A DNA stretch of 35,484 nt from Firmicutes bacterium CAG:552 (GTDB lineage Bacteria > Bacillota > Clostridia > Christensenellales > Pumilibacteraceae), in assembly GCA_000435495.1 (NCBI GenBank), contig FR884055.1, positions 1 through 35,484 on the forward strand, written 5' to 3'. Under the pieces are notes generated by a model. It was not told the origin of the DNA and did no database searches. It was given only the letters and a program-made list of their open reading frames with translations. The translations under genes and the position numbers were made by a program. Shown piece after piece: positions 25,570-32,922 of the stretch; position 1 is the first letter of the stretch; each line of letters opens with the position of its first letter.

Positions 25570-26805
25570 ATGCTTAATATAGATATCGATAATCTAATCG
25601 AAAATGTAAAAGATCAACTCAAGCCGCAATTTGCCGAATGTGACGACATAGCGCTTTATAATCAAAATAAAGTTCTCGAAGCTTTCAGAAAAAACAAGAT
25701 TGCCTTGAGACATTTTAATGCAACGACCGGCTACGGTTACGATGACGCAGGCAGAGATACGCTAAACAGACTTTTTGCCGATACATTCGGCGCAGAGGAC
25801 GCTCTAGTTTCTCCATACTTTACAACAGGGACGCACACTATTTCTACGGCGCTATTCGGATTGTTGCGTCCCGGAGACACGTTGCTTTCGATAAGCGGTG
25901 CTCCTTACGACACACTAATCGACGTAATTAGTGGCAATAACATTGGCTCTCTAAAAGATTTCGGCGTTGACTACAGACAGGTAAATTTAACCGAGAACGG
26001 AAAATTCGACAATATAAAAATTAAAGACTCTTTGCAGTCTCCGCATTCGGTAATTTACATTCAACGCTCTAGAGGATATAGTTTTCGTAATGCTTTTACC
26101 GTTGAAGATATAGAAAATATTATAAAGTTTGTTCGCGGCTTTTCGTCTGCACCTATTATTGTGGACAATTGCTACGGCGAATTTACGCAAAAAAAAGAGC
26201 CCACCGAAGTAGGGGCAGATCTGATCATGGGTTCGCTTATAAAGAATCCCGGTGGCGGATTGGCTCCGACAGGGGGATATATCGCAGGTAAAGCGGATTT
26301 GATAAAACAAATCGCTTTTCGTATGACCGCTCCGGGAGTAGGAAGCGAAGTAGGTTCGTATGCATTCGGATACAGGTTGTTTTATCAGGGGTTTTTTATG
26401 GCGCCGCACATAACCATGCAAGCAGTAAAGTCTGCGCTTACATTTTCAAAGGTATTCAGGACACTCGGATACAATGCCATGCCTTTTGACAACACAGTTA
26501 TGAGCGATATAATATGTTCAATAAAATTCGACAGTAAAGAACAGCTTGTATCTTTTATACAATCTGTACAATACGTGTCACCGATAGATAGTTTTGTCAC
26601 ACCTTATCCGTGGGACATGCCCGGTTATGCGGATCAGGTTATAATGGCAGCAGGCGCATTCGTACAAGGTTCGTCCATCGAGCTGAGCGCCGATTCTCCT
26701 ATAAAAGAACCGTATGTTGCATACTTACAAGGCGGTCTGACATACGAACATGCGTTAATTGCCATTAAAAAATGCGTGCAATCTATTAACGACCTTCGCC
26801 GTTAA
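25570..26805 (+). CDS. ynbB: YnbB-type PLP enzyme (methionine gamma-lyase/aluminium-resistance family)
   Basis: 411 aa. A fold-type I PLP protein of the family annotated aluminium resistance or methionine gamma-lyase-like; the true reaction is unsettled. The PLP-binding Lys is in GSLIKNPGGGLAPTGGYIAG, preceded by VDNCYGEF; SPYFTTGTHTI and GTHTISTALFGLLRPGD are typical. AAAGG (25556-25560) stands 9 nt before the ATG. It begins 27 nt after miaA, so it is probably in the same operon; in B. subtilis ynbB is likewise near miaA. The 3' end overlaps the convergent Spo0A-like gene by 20 nt. Confidence 0.9.
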   Translation: MLNIDIDNLIENVKDQLKPQFAECDDIALYNQNKVLEAFRKNKIALRHFNATTGYGYDDAGRDTLNRLFADTFGAEDALVSPYFTTGTHTISTALFGLLRPGDTLLSISGAPYDTLIDVISGNNIGSLKDFGVDYRQVNLTENGKFDNIKIKDSLQSPHSVIYIQRSRGYSFRNAFTVEDIENIIKFVRGFSSAPIIVDNCYGEFTQKKEPTEVGADLIMGSLIKNPGGGLAPTGGYIAGKADLIKQIAFRMTAPGVGSEVGSYAFGYRLFYQGFFMAPHITMQAVKSALTFSKVFRTLGYNAMPFDNTVMSDIICSIKFDSKEQLVSFIQSVQYVSPIDSFVTPYPWDMPGYADQVIMAAGAFVQGSSIELSADSPIKEPYVAYLQGGLTYEHALIAIKKCVQSINDLRR

Positions 26806-27115
26806 ATAAAATATACTGGCTAGCGAGAGCAATAAACTCTCCGTTTGTAGGGCACTCGTCAATAACTTTAATACCAAGCATAACATTAAACTTTTCCAAC
26901 TTCTTGCTGTTATATGCACTATGAATAACATTGCGGATGGAACTGTCTATTGTGTATACATTGCTTTTTACGGCAGGAGATATACGTTCATATATCTTCT
27001 TTAACGTACTATATTCCTCAATGTACGCTTCAATAGCATACAAAAGGAATTTGAATCCTTGCTTGTTCGGCATAATACCGACTTTCAACAATAACTCTGT
27101 GATTTCCGTTTGCAT
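26786..27115 (-). CDS. Stand-alone Spo0A C-terminal DNA-binding domain
   Basis: 109 aa, and nearly all of it aligns by eye with the effector domain of Spo0A: ITELLLKVGIMPNKQGFKFL matches the [20 protein letters not shown] start, IRNVIHSAY matches the recognition-helix region AIRHAIEVAW, and PTNGEFIAL matches PTNSEFIAM. There is no receiver domain, so phosphorylation control is absent. It may bind 0A-box-like DNA constitutively or compete with Spo0A. The start at 27115 has GGAG (27126-27123) 7 nt upstream and replaces a longer frame from 27181. It is convergent with the PLP gene. Confidence 0.85.
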   Translation of the reverse strand: MQTEITELLLKVGIMPNKQGFKFLLYAIEAYIEEYSTLKKIYERISPAVKSNVYTIDSSIRNVIHSAYNSKKLEKFNVMLGIKVIDECPTNGEFIALASQYILFNGEGR

Positions 27116-27148
27116 AATTGCACTCCAATATGTATATTTTATATTAAC

Positions 27149-27177
27149 ATTATAACACTTTGTTTTAAATAAAGCAA
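27149..27177 (-). promoter_or_regulatory. Promoter of the Spo0A-like gene
   Basis: Minus strand: -35 TTGCTT (27177-27172), 17-bp spacer, perfect -10 TATAAT (27154-27149). The start codon is 33 nt past the -10. This is a sigma-A-type promoter, so expression need not be sporulation-specific. Confidence 0.75.
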
Positions 27178-27278
27178 CCATTTTACCGCATAAAATTCAA
27201 AAAAAACATTAAAATTTTAACGAATTATTTGAAAGCTAATTTTTTTAACTTAAATTTGAAAATTTATCGGCAATATAT

Positions 27279-27308
27279 TTGACTTAACATCGGCAAATCA
27301 TTTATAAT
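27279..27308 (+). promoter_or_regulatory. Promoter of tRNA-Trp
   Basis: -35 TTGACT (27279-27284), 18-bp spacer, -10 TATAAT (27303-27308), ending 13 nt before the mature tRNA 5' end. The stretch 27182-27278 is AT-rich with nothing else visible. Confidence 0.75.
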
Positions 27309-27321
27309 ATAGTATGTTCGT

Positions 27322-27396
27322 AGGGGAGTGGCTCAACGGTAGAGTAGCGGTCTCCAAAACCGTAGGTTGCGTGTTCGAATCGCGTCTCCCCTGCCA
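27322..27396 (+). tRNA. tRNA-Trp (CCA)
   Basis: Acceptor AGGGGAG (27322-27328) with CTCCCCT (27386-27392), discriminator G27393, encoded CCA (27394-27396). Anticodon stem GCGGT/ACCGT encloses CTCCAAA, giving anticodon CCA. Confidence 0.96.
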
Positions 27397-27399
27397 CAG

Positions 27400-27431
27400 T
27401 AGCGTCGCTCAATGCAGCGACGCTATTTTTT
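27400..27431 (+). terminator. Terminator after tRNA-Trp
   Basis: TAGCGTCGCT (27400-27409) pairs perfectly with AGCGACGCTA (27416-27425), loop CAATGC, followed by TTTTTT. rnhA begins 24 nt later and may rely on read-through. Confidence 0.9.
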
Positions 27432-27454
27432 ACCATAATAATAGGGGGCATTTT

Positions 27455-27904
27455 ATGAAAGAAGTTGTCATTTATACTGACGGAGCGTGTAGTGGCAATC
27501 CCGGGAAGGGAGGCTATTGCGCAATATTGATGTACAACGATACTCAAAAAATTATAAGCGGCTACGAAGAAAGTACTACCAATAATCGCATGGAACTTAT
27601 GGCAATTATTCAAGGACTAAAAGCACTGAAAGAACGTTGCAAAGTTCTGCTTCATAGTGATTCCGGCTATTGTTTAAATGCTTTTACTCAAAACTGGATC
27701 TCGTCTTGGCAATCAAACGGATGGAGGACAGCCGACAAAAAACCTGTAAAAAATCAGGAACTTTGGCAAGAACTTCTATCCTTGACTAAATATCATGAAG
27801 TCACTTTTATTAAAGTAAAAGGGCATAGCGATAACGAGTATAACAACTTGTGCGATCAAATTGCAAGAAAAGAAATAACAGATAACACTAAAAGCACAAA
27901 TTAA
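27455..27904 (+). CDS. rnhA: Ribonuclease HI
   Basis: 149 aa. Cuts RNA in RNA-DNA hybrids. Catalytic residues Asp9 (YTDGACSGNPGKGG), Glu47 (NNRMEL), Asp69 (HSDS) and Asp134 are present, plus His124 in VKGHSDN; the basic handle WQSNGWRTADKKPVKN resembles the E. coli enzyme. The start at 27455 has GGGGG (27444-27448) 6 nt upstream; a longer in-frame opening runs through the tRNA and is not real. Confidence 0.95.
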   Translation: MKEVVIYTDGACSGNPGKGGYCAILMYNDTQKIISGYEESTTNNRMELMAIIQGLKALKERCKVLLHSDSGYCLNAFTQNWISSWQSNGWRTADKKPVKNQELWQELLSLTKYHEVTFIKVKGHSDNEYNNLCDQIARKEITDNTKSTN

Positions 27905-27916
27905 TGAAAATTTTTT

Positions 27917-27969
27917 TAGCGTCAAAAAATATAGAATTCAATATTCCAGACTAAAAAACGCTATTTTTT
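27917..27969 (+). terminator. Weak terminator after rnhA
   Basis: TAGCGT (27917-27922) can pair with ACGCTA (27958-27963), followed by TTTTTT (27964-27969). The loop is 35 nt and the stem only 6 bp, so this is tentative. Confidence 0.3.
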
Positions 27970-27971
27970 CA

Positions 27972-27986
27972 TATAATAATATCGTG
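27972..27986 (+). promoter_or_regulatory. -10 box 6 nt before the GTG of the VTT gene (possible leaderless start)
   Basis: TATAAT (27972-27977) is followed by AATATC and then the GTG start (27984-27986). No SD is present. The expected transcript start falls at or beside the GTG. The -35 is poor. Confidence 0.4.
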
Positions 27987-28973
27987 AAATCTTACAAAAA
28001 TATTTACATAAAAGTCATCATAGGCTTGCTGGATGCTGCAATGATTTTCTCGGTATACAAAATCGAATCGTTTGCATTACCGCTAAAAGTCGGACTTATT
28101 ATGTTGTTTTTGACTTCGCTGGTTATATTGACAATATGTGACTACTGCAGACCTATATATCGAATAACTGTTGTAGTTACGATAGCAGCGACAATTATGG
28201 TAACACTTTACTTAATTGCCGATAAGCTAGGCTTGATTAAATATTTAAAGGATTTTAACACCATAAAATCGGTTATATTAAGTACTGGAAATTTCGGAAT
28301 TGCGGTATACCTATTGCTTAGTATATGTCAGGTTGTGTTTTTACCGATACCGGCTGCCGTTACAATACTGATAGGAGTAGCTATTTACGGCCCGTTAATC
28401 GCATTTTTGGTTTCTTTAATAGGAACTTACATCGGTTCGACAATTTGCTTTTTTCTGGGAAAAACATTCGGAAGAAGACTTGTAAATTGGATGATAGGGG
28501 AAAAGACTGCCGACAAATATGCAAAGATGCTTAACGAAAAAGGCAAATGGGCGTTTGCAATAATGCTGTTCTTACCATTTTTCCCTGACGATACTCTTTG
28601 TATTGTTGCCGGTACCACAGCAATGAATTTTAAATTTTTTGCGCTTAGCGTCCTTTTCGCAAGGCCGCTTACCATAGCGTTCATCAGCTTTTTCGGAAGC
28701 GGAAAAATTATTCCATACAAAGGTTGGGGAATACCTGTATGGATCGGAATAATAGCAGTATGTATTTTGGCAGCAGTTTTTGCACCTAAAATTAAAAAAA
28801 AATTATTCGACTCACCAAAAAAAATATTATCTAAAGATCTTTGTTTTGAAGCGTCTCGGGATCAAAATATAAAAAATACTCACAAAAAAGACAATAAATC
28901 AAAAACATCAAAAAATCGGAAGCACAAAAAAATCGACAAGGGCAGTACTGAAATAACTCAGGACAATAAATAA
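27984..28973 (+). CDS. VTT-domain (TVP38/TMEM64, DedA-like) membrane protein
   Basis: 329 aa. Several N-terminal membrane segments (about 9-27, 32-50, 59-78), then the VTT domain from about 100 to 240: FLPIPAAVTILIGVAIYGPL, a GTYIGSTICFFLGKTFGRRL loop and the FLPFFPDDTLC re-entrant motif. VTT proteins act in lipid movement across membranes; the cargo here is unknown. The last 60 residues form a Lys/Asn-rich cytoplasmic tail. The GTG start has no SD but a TATAAT 6 nt upstream. A later ATG would cut into the first membrane segment. Confidence 0.85.
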   Translation: MKSYKNIYIKVIIGLLDAAMIFSVYKIESFALPLKVGLIMLFLTSLVILTICDYCRPIYRITVVVTIAATIMVTLYLIADKLGLIKYLKDFNTIKSVILSTGNFGIAVYLLLSICQVVFLPIPAAVTILIGVAIYGPLIAFLVSLIGTYIGSTICFFLGKTFGRRLVNWMIGEKTADKYAKMLNEKGKWAFAIMLFLPFFPDDTLCIVAGTTAMNFKFFALSVLFARPLTIAFISFFGSGKIIPYKGWGIPVWIGIIAVCILAAVFAPKIKKKLFDSPKKILSKDLCFEASRDQNIKNTHKKDNKSKTSKNRKHKKIDKGSTEITQDNK

Positions 28974-29102
28974 GTCTAATTTAAACAAATCGAATGTACC
29001 TAAAAAACAATTTCGATAGCATACTTGCTTTTTTAAGCCAAGTTCGGTCTTCATTATAGCCTATATGTTTCAATTTTTATAACATTTTACATGCTTAACC
29101 GT

Positions 29103-29138
29103 AAAAAATCTCCCCCTACAAAAGTGAAGGAGGAGATT
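29103..29138 (-). terminator. Terminator of the PadR-membrane gene
   Basis: On the minus strand AATCTCCTCCT (29138-29128) pairs with AGGGGGAGATT (29117-29107) through 11 bp with one wobble, followed by TTTT. On the plus strand the same pair has a C-A mismatch, so it works best for the minus-strand gene; it may also serve the VTT gene. The remainder of 28974-29156 is featureless. Confidence 0.75.
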
Positions 29139-29156
29139 ATATATTTTAGTCTTTAA

Positions 29157-31520
29157 TTAATCTTCAATACTGTAAGAATGAGATTTGTACAGCGCATTGA
29201 AAGTTACGGCATCTACTATAAAGTTTGTGGACAAAACAATGGGTAAAATCAATGTAGAAATATAATTGTTAACTTCTCCGACAAGCAATCCTGCATATAC
29301 ATTAAGGAAGAAAACTATCATAGAAACCAAGATGAACACCGCTATCGAAAACAAAACGGAATTTCTCGGCGAAAAATTTATCCGCTTCCTGTAGTAGTAA
29401 TCAGCCAAAGCTTTGGCGAATGCGTATACGGGCATCGAAGTAGCCAAAATTACGGCGGCTATATACATATAAAGATTAAATTTTGTCACATTAAACGAAT
29501 TATGTTTTACTTCGATAAAGTAAAAACAACAGCAAATCTCTATAAGCATAAAAGCGTAAAGAATTCCGTTTTTCAAAAGCCGCAATCTATTTGCATAATA
29601 ATAATGTTTTGAGTTGAATTTTTTAATCGTTGCGTCGTTGTGCGTGCGAATTGCAAGTTTTTCGCCACTGCTTTCGCGGATTTCCTCTCGTAAAGCGCCT
29701 AAATCGCTTTTTTCGATACGTTCGGCTTCATCGTTACTTACATTATCGGACTCATTGTATCTTACAATATTCGACGTATCCGAGCCGTCATCGAAATCAT
29801 AGCCTTCGGTACGAATATTTGCCGAACTACCGCCGGTAGAAATTGTATTGTTTTCTATTAAACTTGCGATAACCGAACTATATTCATGCTCTATAATCGA
29901 TTCGATTTCCTCCGAATTATTTGATGCGCCTGTCTCATGATAACTGAAAAATTCGCTATTACTTGCGTTAGACTGTGAATTTTCGGATGAACGGTCGGAT
30001 TTTTTTCTCCAAATTGTAGTCTCGTCGGCTGCCGAATTGTAATCATCGGACAAATTTAATTCGCCGCTACCGTCAGAATTTGCATTTTGATCCGAAACGT
30101 CGGCTCTTTCTATTATAGAACAATCCGATTCGCTGACATTATCGCCGTAGTCGTAAAAACTATCGTTAAAATATTCGTTTGAAGAAATCGGCTCGGTAGG
30201 GGTATATTCGGCATTTTCGACATCTTTTATGTAACTATCACTTTGTTGTTGAGCATAAATGCTGTCAATCAGTGCCGAGCTTTCGTCGCATACATTTATA
30301 TCGTCATCAGGATTAACGGATTCTGACTCAACTTCACGTTCCGTATCATCGTTTTCGTTAACGAAATTTTGAACGTCATTTACATCACGATTTTGATTTG
30401 TCTCAACATTATTTTCTGATTCTTGCGAGACAATAGTCTCCGTAAGATTAGCGTTTTCGATATCCTCCGACGAAACTGTGTTATTTTGTTCGATGATATC
30501 AAGATTAATATTAGCATTTTCATCTACAGCGTTTTCATTCGATGCAGAATCGGATAATTGTCTTGTAATATCAACGTTATTTTGAGTTACTTCAAGTTCA
30601 TCTGATTTAATCGAGTCATCGGCAAGAGCTTCCGGATTTGTTTCACCGGACATATCTGCCACATTATTGTCATTGTCGGATACGATTTCATTTTCGCCAA
30701 AGTCCTCATCGGATATCAAGCTGTCGATAACGTCTCGAGAATACTTCCAATCATGCTGATTTCTCAAAAACAGCTCTTTTCCCATATCGGTAAGCGTAAA
30801 ATATTTTTTTCTGCCTCCGATAGATTTTGAACCCCAATATGATTTGACAAAACCTTGAACTTCCAGTCTTTTTAAGCAGCTGTACAGAGTAGGTTGCTTT
30901 ATAAGATATTTGCCACCGCTTTTTTGCTCGATTTCTTTAATTATATCGTATCCGTAGCGATCTCCGTCTTGCAACGCCTTAAGAATAATCGTATCTATGT
31001 GACCTCGAATCAAATCACTGTTAATAGAATTTGTTTCAACTTCGTTATCACCGTCAGCAGACTCGTTTAGCGACGCACTCTCATCAGAGACGCTCACTGC
31101 ATTTTCATCGTTCGGCAAATTAAGTTCGGCAGCGTCCGTACTATCGACTTTATTATGATTACTAAACAATGCATCACTGTCAGATGTGGCGTTTACATCG
31201 TTACTTGCGGTGAGATCGTTCTCAAAAAGGGGAGAATCTTTTTCCGAGACATTTCCTTCCGTACAGCCCAAATCAACATCTACCTCTTCGGATTCCAAAG
31301 TGCCTTTCAAATCATCTTCACTTGATTCATCGGAGTCGTAACTGTAAACATTTTCGATAGTAGTTGCCGTAAAATCACTATCGGTCGTCGATAAAGAATC
31401 ATCGTCAAAACGCTCGCCATCGGGAACTTTTTTACCAAATGGCTCCATGCCACTAAAATTATCGAAATTATTATCATCGAAATCGCTTTCGAACATTTGA
31501 TCATCTTTATTGAAAAACAA
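29157..31520 (-). CDS. Membrane-anchored PadR-family regulator with long acidic linkers
   Basis: 787 aa. Residues 1-168: acidic, low-complexity Asp/Glu/Ser/Asn sequence. Residues 169-272: PadR winged helix (HIDTIILKALQDGDRYGYDI, then QPTLYSCLKRLEVQGFV, then GGRKKYFTLTDMGKEL). Residues 275-637: about 360 residues of acidic Asn/Asp/Glu/Ser sequence, probably disordered. Residues 651-775: four hydrophobic membrane segments, then a short tail. PadR proteins are normally soluble dimeric repressors of 100-200 aa, so this is a tethered regulator with an unusual layout. With four segments the DNA-binding part should stay in the cytoplasm. The start is TTG (31520), 12 nt after a perfect AAGGAGG (31539-31533); the next ATG (31496) is 36 nt from it. 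Monocistronic. Confidence 0.85.
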   Translation of the reverse strand: MFFNKDDQMFESDFDDNNFDNFSGMEPFGKKVPDGERFDDDSLSTTDSDFTATTIENVYSYDSDESSEDDLKGTLESEEVDVDLGCTEGNVSEKDSPLFENDLTASNDVNATSDSDALFSNHNKVDSTDAAELNLPNDENAVSVSDESASLNESADGDNEVETNSINSDLIRGHIDTIILKALQDGDRYGYDIIKEIEQKSGGKYLIKQPTLYSCLKRLEVQGFVKSYWGSKSIGGRKKYFTLTDMGKELFLRNQHDWKYSRDVIDSLISDEDFGENEIVSDNDNNVADMSGETNPEALADDSIKSDELEVTQNNVDITRQLSDSASNENAVDENANINLDIIEQNNTVSSEDIENANLTETIVSQESENNVETNQNRDVNDVQNFVNENDDTEREVESESVNPDDDINVCDESSALIDSIYAQQQSDSYIKDVENAEYTPTEPISSNEYFNDSFYDYGDNVSESDCSIIERADVSDQNANSDGSGELNLSDDYNSAADETTIWRKKSDRSSENSQSNASNSEFFSYHETGASNNSEEIESIIEHEYSSVIASLIENNTISTGGSSANIRTEGYDFDDGSDTSNIVRYNESDNVSNDEAERIEKSDLGALREEIRESSGEKLAIRTHNDATIKKFNSKHYYYANRLRLLKNGILYAFMLIEICCCFYFIEVKHNSFNVTKFNLYMYIAAVILATSMPVYAFAKALADYYYRKRINFSPRNSVLFSIAVFILVSMIVFFLNVYAGLLVGEVNNYISTLILPIVLSTNFIVDAVTFNALYKSHSYSIED

Positions 31521-31589
31521 AAGCTAACGATGCCTCCTTAATAACAATAATATATAAATATATAATTTGTCACCAATAACTTACGTAAA

Positions 31590-31619
31590 ATTGTAACATA
31601 TTTAGTCAGTTATTGTCAA
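31590..31619 (-). promoter_or_regulatory. Promoter and candidate operators of the PadR-membrane gene
   Basis: Minus strand: -35 TTGACA (31619-31614), 18-bp spacer, -10 TACAAT (31595-31590). An 8-bp palindrome TTACGTAA (31581-31588) lies at about the transcript start. Two near-identical 11-mers, TAGTCAGTTAT (31603-31613) and TAGTCAATTAT (31626-31636), flank the -35. These suggest repressor binding, possibly autoregulation, as is common for PadR genes. Confidence 0.65.
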
Positions 31620-31654
31620 CGAAAGTAGTCAATTATATCTACCAAAAACCCTGT

Positions 31655-31672
31655 TTATGTCAGACATAGTAA
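31655..31672. repeat. 18-bp palindromic element shared with the U32 gene
   Basis: TTATGTCAGACATAGTAA contains the perfect 13-bp palindrome TATGTC-A-GACATA (31656-31668). The U32 gene holds the same 18-mer with one change (minus strand of 11531-11548). It lies 8 nt past the recombinase stop codon and 36 bp upstream of the padR -35. Confidence 0.75.
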
Positions 31673-31679
31673 TCAAAAT

Positions 31680-32765
31680 TTAATCTTCTTCTCTTAATTT
31701 GACAGATTTTGCGGCTTTTCTTTTGATTTCTTCACTGGTAGCCGCATAATGACGCCTGGTCGTGTTGATGTCTTTGTGTCCGAGTACGGCAGCTACCACA
31801 TAAATATCTTGAGTATTGCGATACAATTCGGTGCCAAATGTGCTACGTAACTTATGCGGAGTAATTTTTTTCAGCGGAGAAATGTGTTTAGAATATTTTT
31901 TTACTAAATTTTCAACAGCACGAACAGAAATTCGCTTACCTTGAATCGAATAGAATAAAGCCGACTGATTTTCAATTTTTTTGCCAAATTCGGTTTGATC
32001 GCTTATCTGTTGCTCCAGATAAGCGCAGTAATTTTTTATGGCGACTGCGATTTCATCCGAAAAATATAACGTTGTGCGATTCCCGCCTTTGCGTGTAACC
32101 GTAAAACTGTTAGAATTAAAATCAAAATCTTCAAAATTAAGACCGACCAGCTCTGAAATTCGTATTCCGGTGCCTAAAAATAGGGTAATTATAGCGACAT
32201 CTCTGTCTTTAGTTATGTAATGATAAGAATCTTCACGAACACTTACACCGGATAGATGTTCTGAGTCGACTCTATCCAAAAGTTCGGCAACTTCGTTCGT
32301 TTCTAACTTAACGATAGGCTTTTCGTGAATTTTCGGCAAATCAACTTTTGAGCATACGTTAGAAGAAAGTTTATCCTTATTAAAAAAATATTTAAAAAAA
32401 GAACGTAGAGAAGACAATTTTCGTTCTTTGCCGCTTTCACCGCAGACATAATGCTTTCCGCCATAATTGTACGATGATAGATAATCAAGATAGAGCTCGA
32501 TATCGAATGCCGATAAAGTCTCCAAATCGGACAACGAAATTTCCGTTATTTTTTTATTTCTAACAACGTTTTTTTCAAGATAATCGAAGAAAATTCTCAA
32601 ATCATAAACATAATTCAGCCTTGTCAGAGTGGATGTTCTTAGCTGAATTCCGACAATAAATTCCCGTACAAACGACGGCAATTCGGAACAAATAATTCTG
32701 ATTTTTTCTAAATTTGTTTCATCTCGTTTTAAATAATAATTATTTTCTTTATAATCTTGATCCAT
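31680..32765 (-). CDS. Tyrosine recombinase, XerS-like
   Basis: 361 aa. Catalytic set complete: Arg202 (GTGIRISE), Lys226 (VTRKGGNR), His304 and Arg307 (TPHKLRSTF), His330 (LGHKD) and Tyr340 (RRHY). N-terminal SAM-like core-binding domain about 28-130. Length and sequence around ISLSDLETLSAFDIELYLDYL and KDRDVAIITLFLGTGIR resemble XerS, the single chromosome-dimer resolvase of streptococci and lactococci, more than 295-aa XerC/XerD. It could also be an integrase; no phage genes are nearby. The start at 32765 lacks an SD but has TATAAT 6 nt upstream; the longer frame from 32801 would begin inside the -35. Confidence 0.88.
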   Translation of the reverse strand: MDQDYKENNYYLKRDETNLEKIRIICSELPSFVREFIVGIQLRTSTLTRLNYVYDLRIFFDYLEKNVVRNKKITEISLSDLETLSAFDIELYLDYLSSYNYGGKHYVCGESGKERKLSSLRSFFKYFFNKDKLSSNVCSKVDLPKIHEKPIVKLETNEVAELLDRVDSEHLSGVSVREDSYHYITKDRDVAIITLFLGTGIRISELVGLNFEDFDFNSNSFTVTRKGGNRTTLYFSDEIAVAIKNYCAYLEQQISDQTEFGKKIENQSALFYSIQGKRISVRAVENLVKKYSKHISPLKKITPHKLRSTFGTELYRNTQDIYVVAAVLGHKDINTTRRHYAATSEEIKRKAAKSVKLREED

Positions 32766-32771
32766 AGTACG

Positions 32772-32801
32772 ATTATAACATAGTTTGCACGATAATGGCA
32801 A
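32772..32801 (-). promoter_or_regulatory. Promoter of the recombinase gene, leaderless geometry
   Basis: Minus strand: -35 TTGCCA (32801-32796), 18-bp spacer, perfect -10 TATAAT (32777-32772), then CGTACT and ATG (32765). The transcript should start at or within 1-2 nt of the ATG. Confidence 0.7.
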
Positions 32802-32809
32802 GGCTTTAT

Positions 32810-32824
32810 TGACGAATTACGTCA
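32810..32824. repeat. Inverted repeat beside the recombinase -35
   Basis: TGACG (32810-32814), AATTA, CGTCA (32820-32824). It lies 8 bp upstream of the -35, a place where an activator or repressor could bind. GTCAGACA (32821-32828) overlaps its right arm and is repeated at 31660-31667 past the end of the gene. Confidence 0.4.
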
Positions 32825-32890
32825 GACAAACATATAGTTTAACATCAAATTTGAAATTTTATAATAATATTCCTTCCATAAAACGCCGTT

Positions 32891-32922
32891 ACTCTGCGTA
32901 AAAGCTGTCTTTTACGCAGAGT
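32891..32922. repeat. 32-bp perfect inverted repeat upstream of the recombinase gene
   Basis: ACTCTGCGTAAAAG (32891-32904), CTGT, CTTTTACGCAGAGT (32909-32922): a perfect 14-bp stem with a 4-nt loop. On the plus strand only TTT follows, and on the minus strand no immediate T-run. No gene clearly needs a terminator here. It may be a terminator of an unseen RNA, an operator, or a recombinase-binding site (12-bp arms around an 8-bp centre). Confidence 0.8.

Noticed and set aside
27314..27454. N-terminal extension of RNase HI through tRNA-Trp
   Set aside because: The frame runs through a tRNA and a terminator; the SD and the domain start fit ATG 27455.
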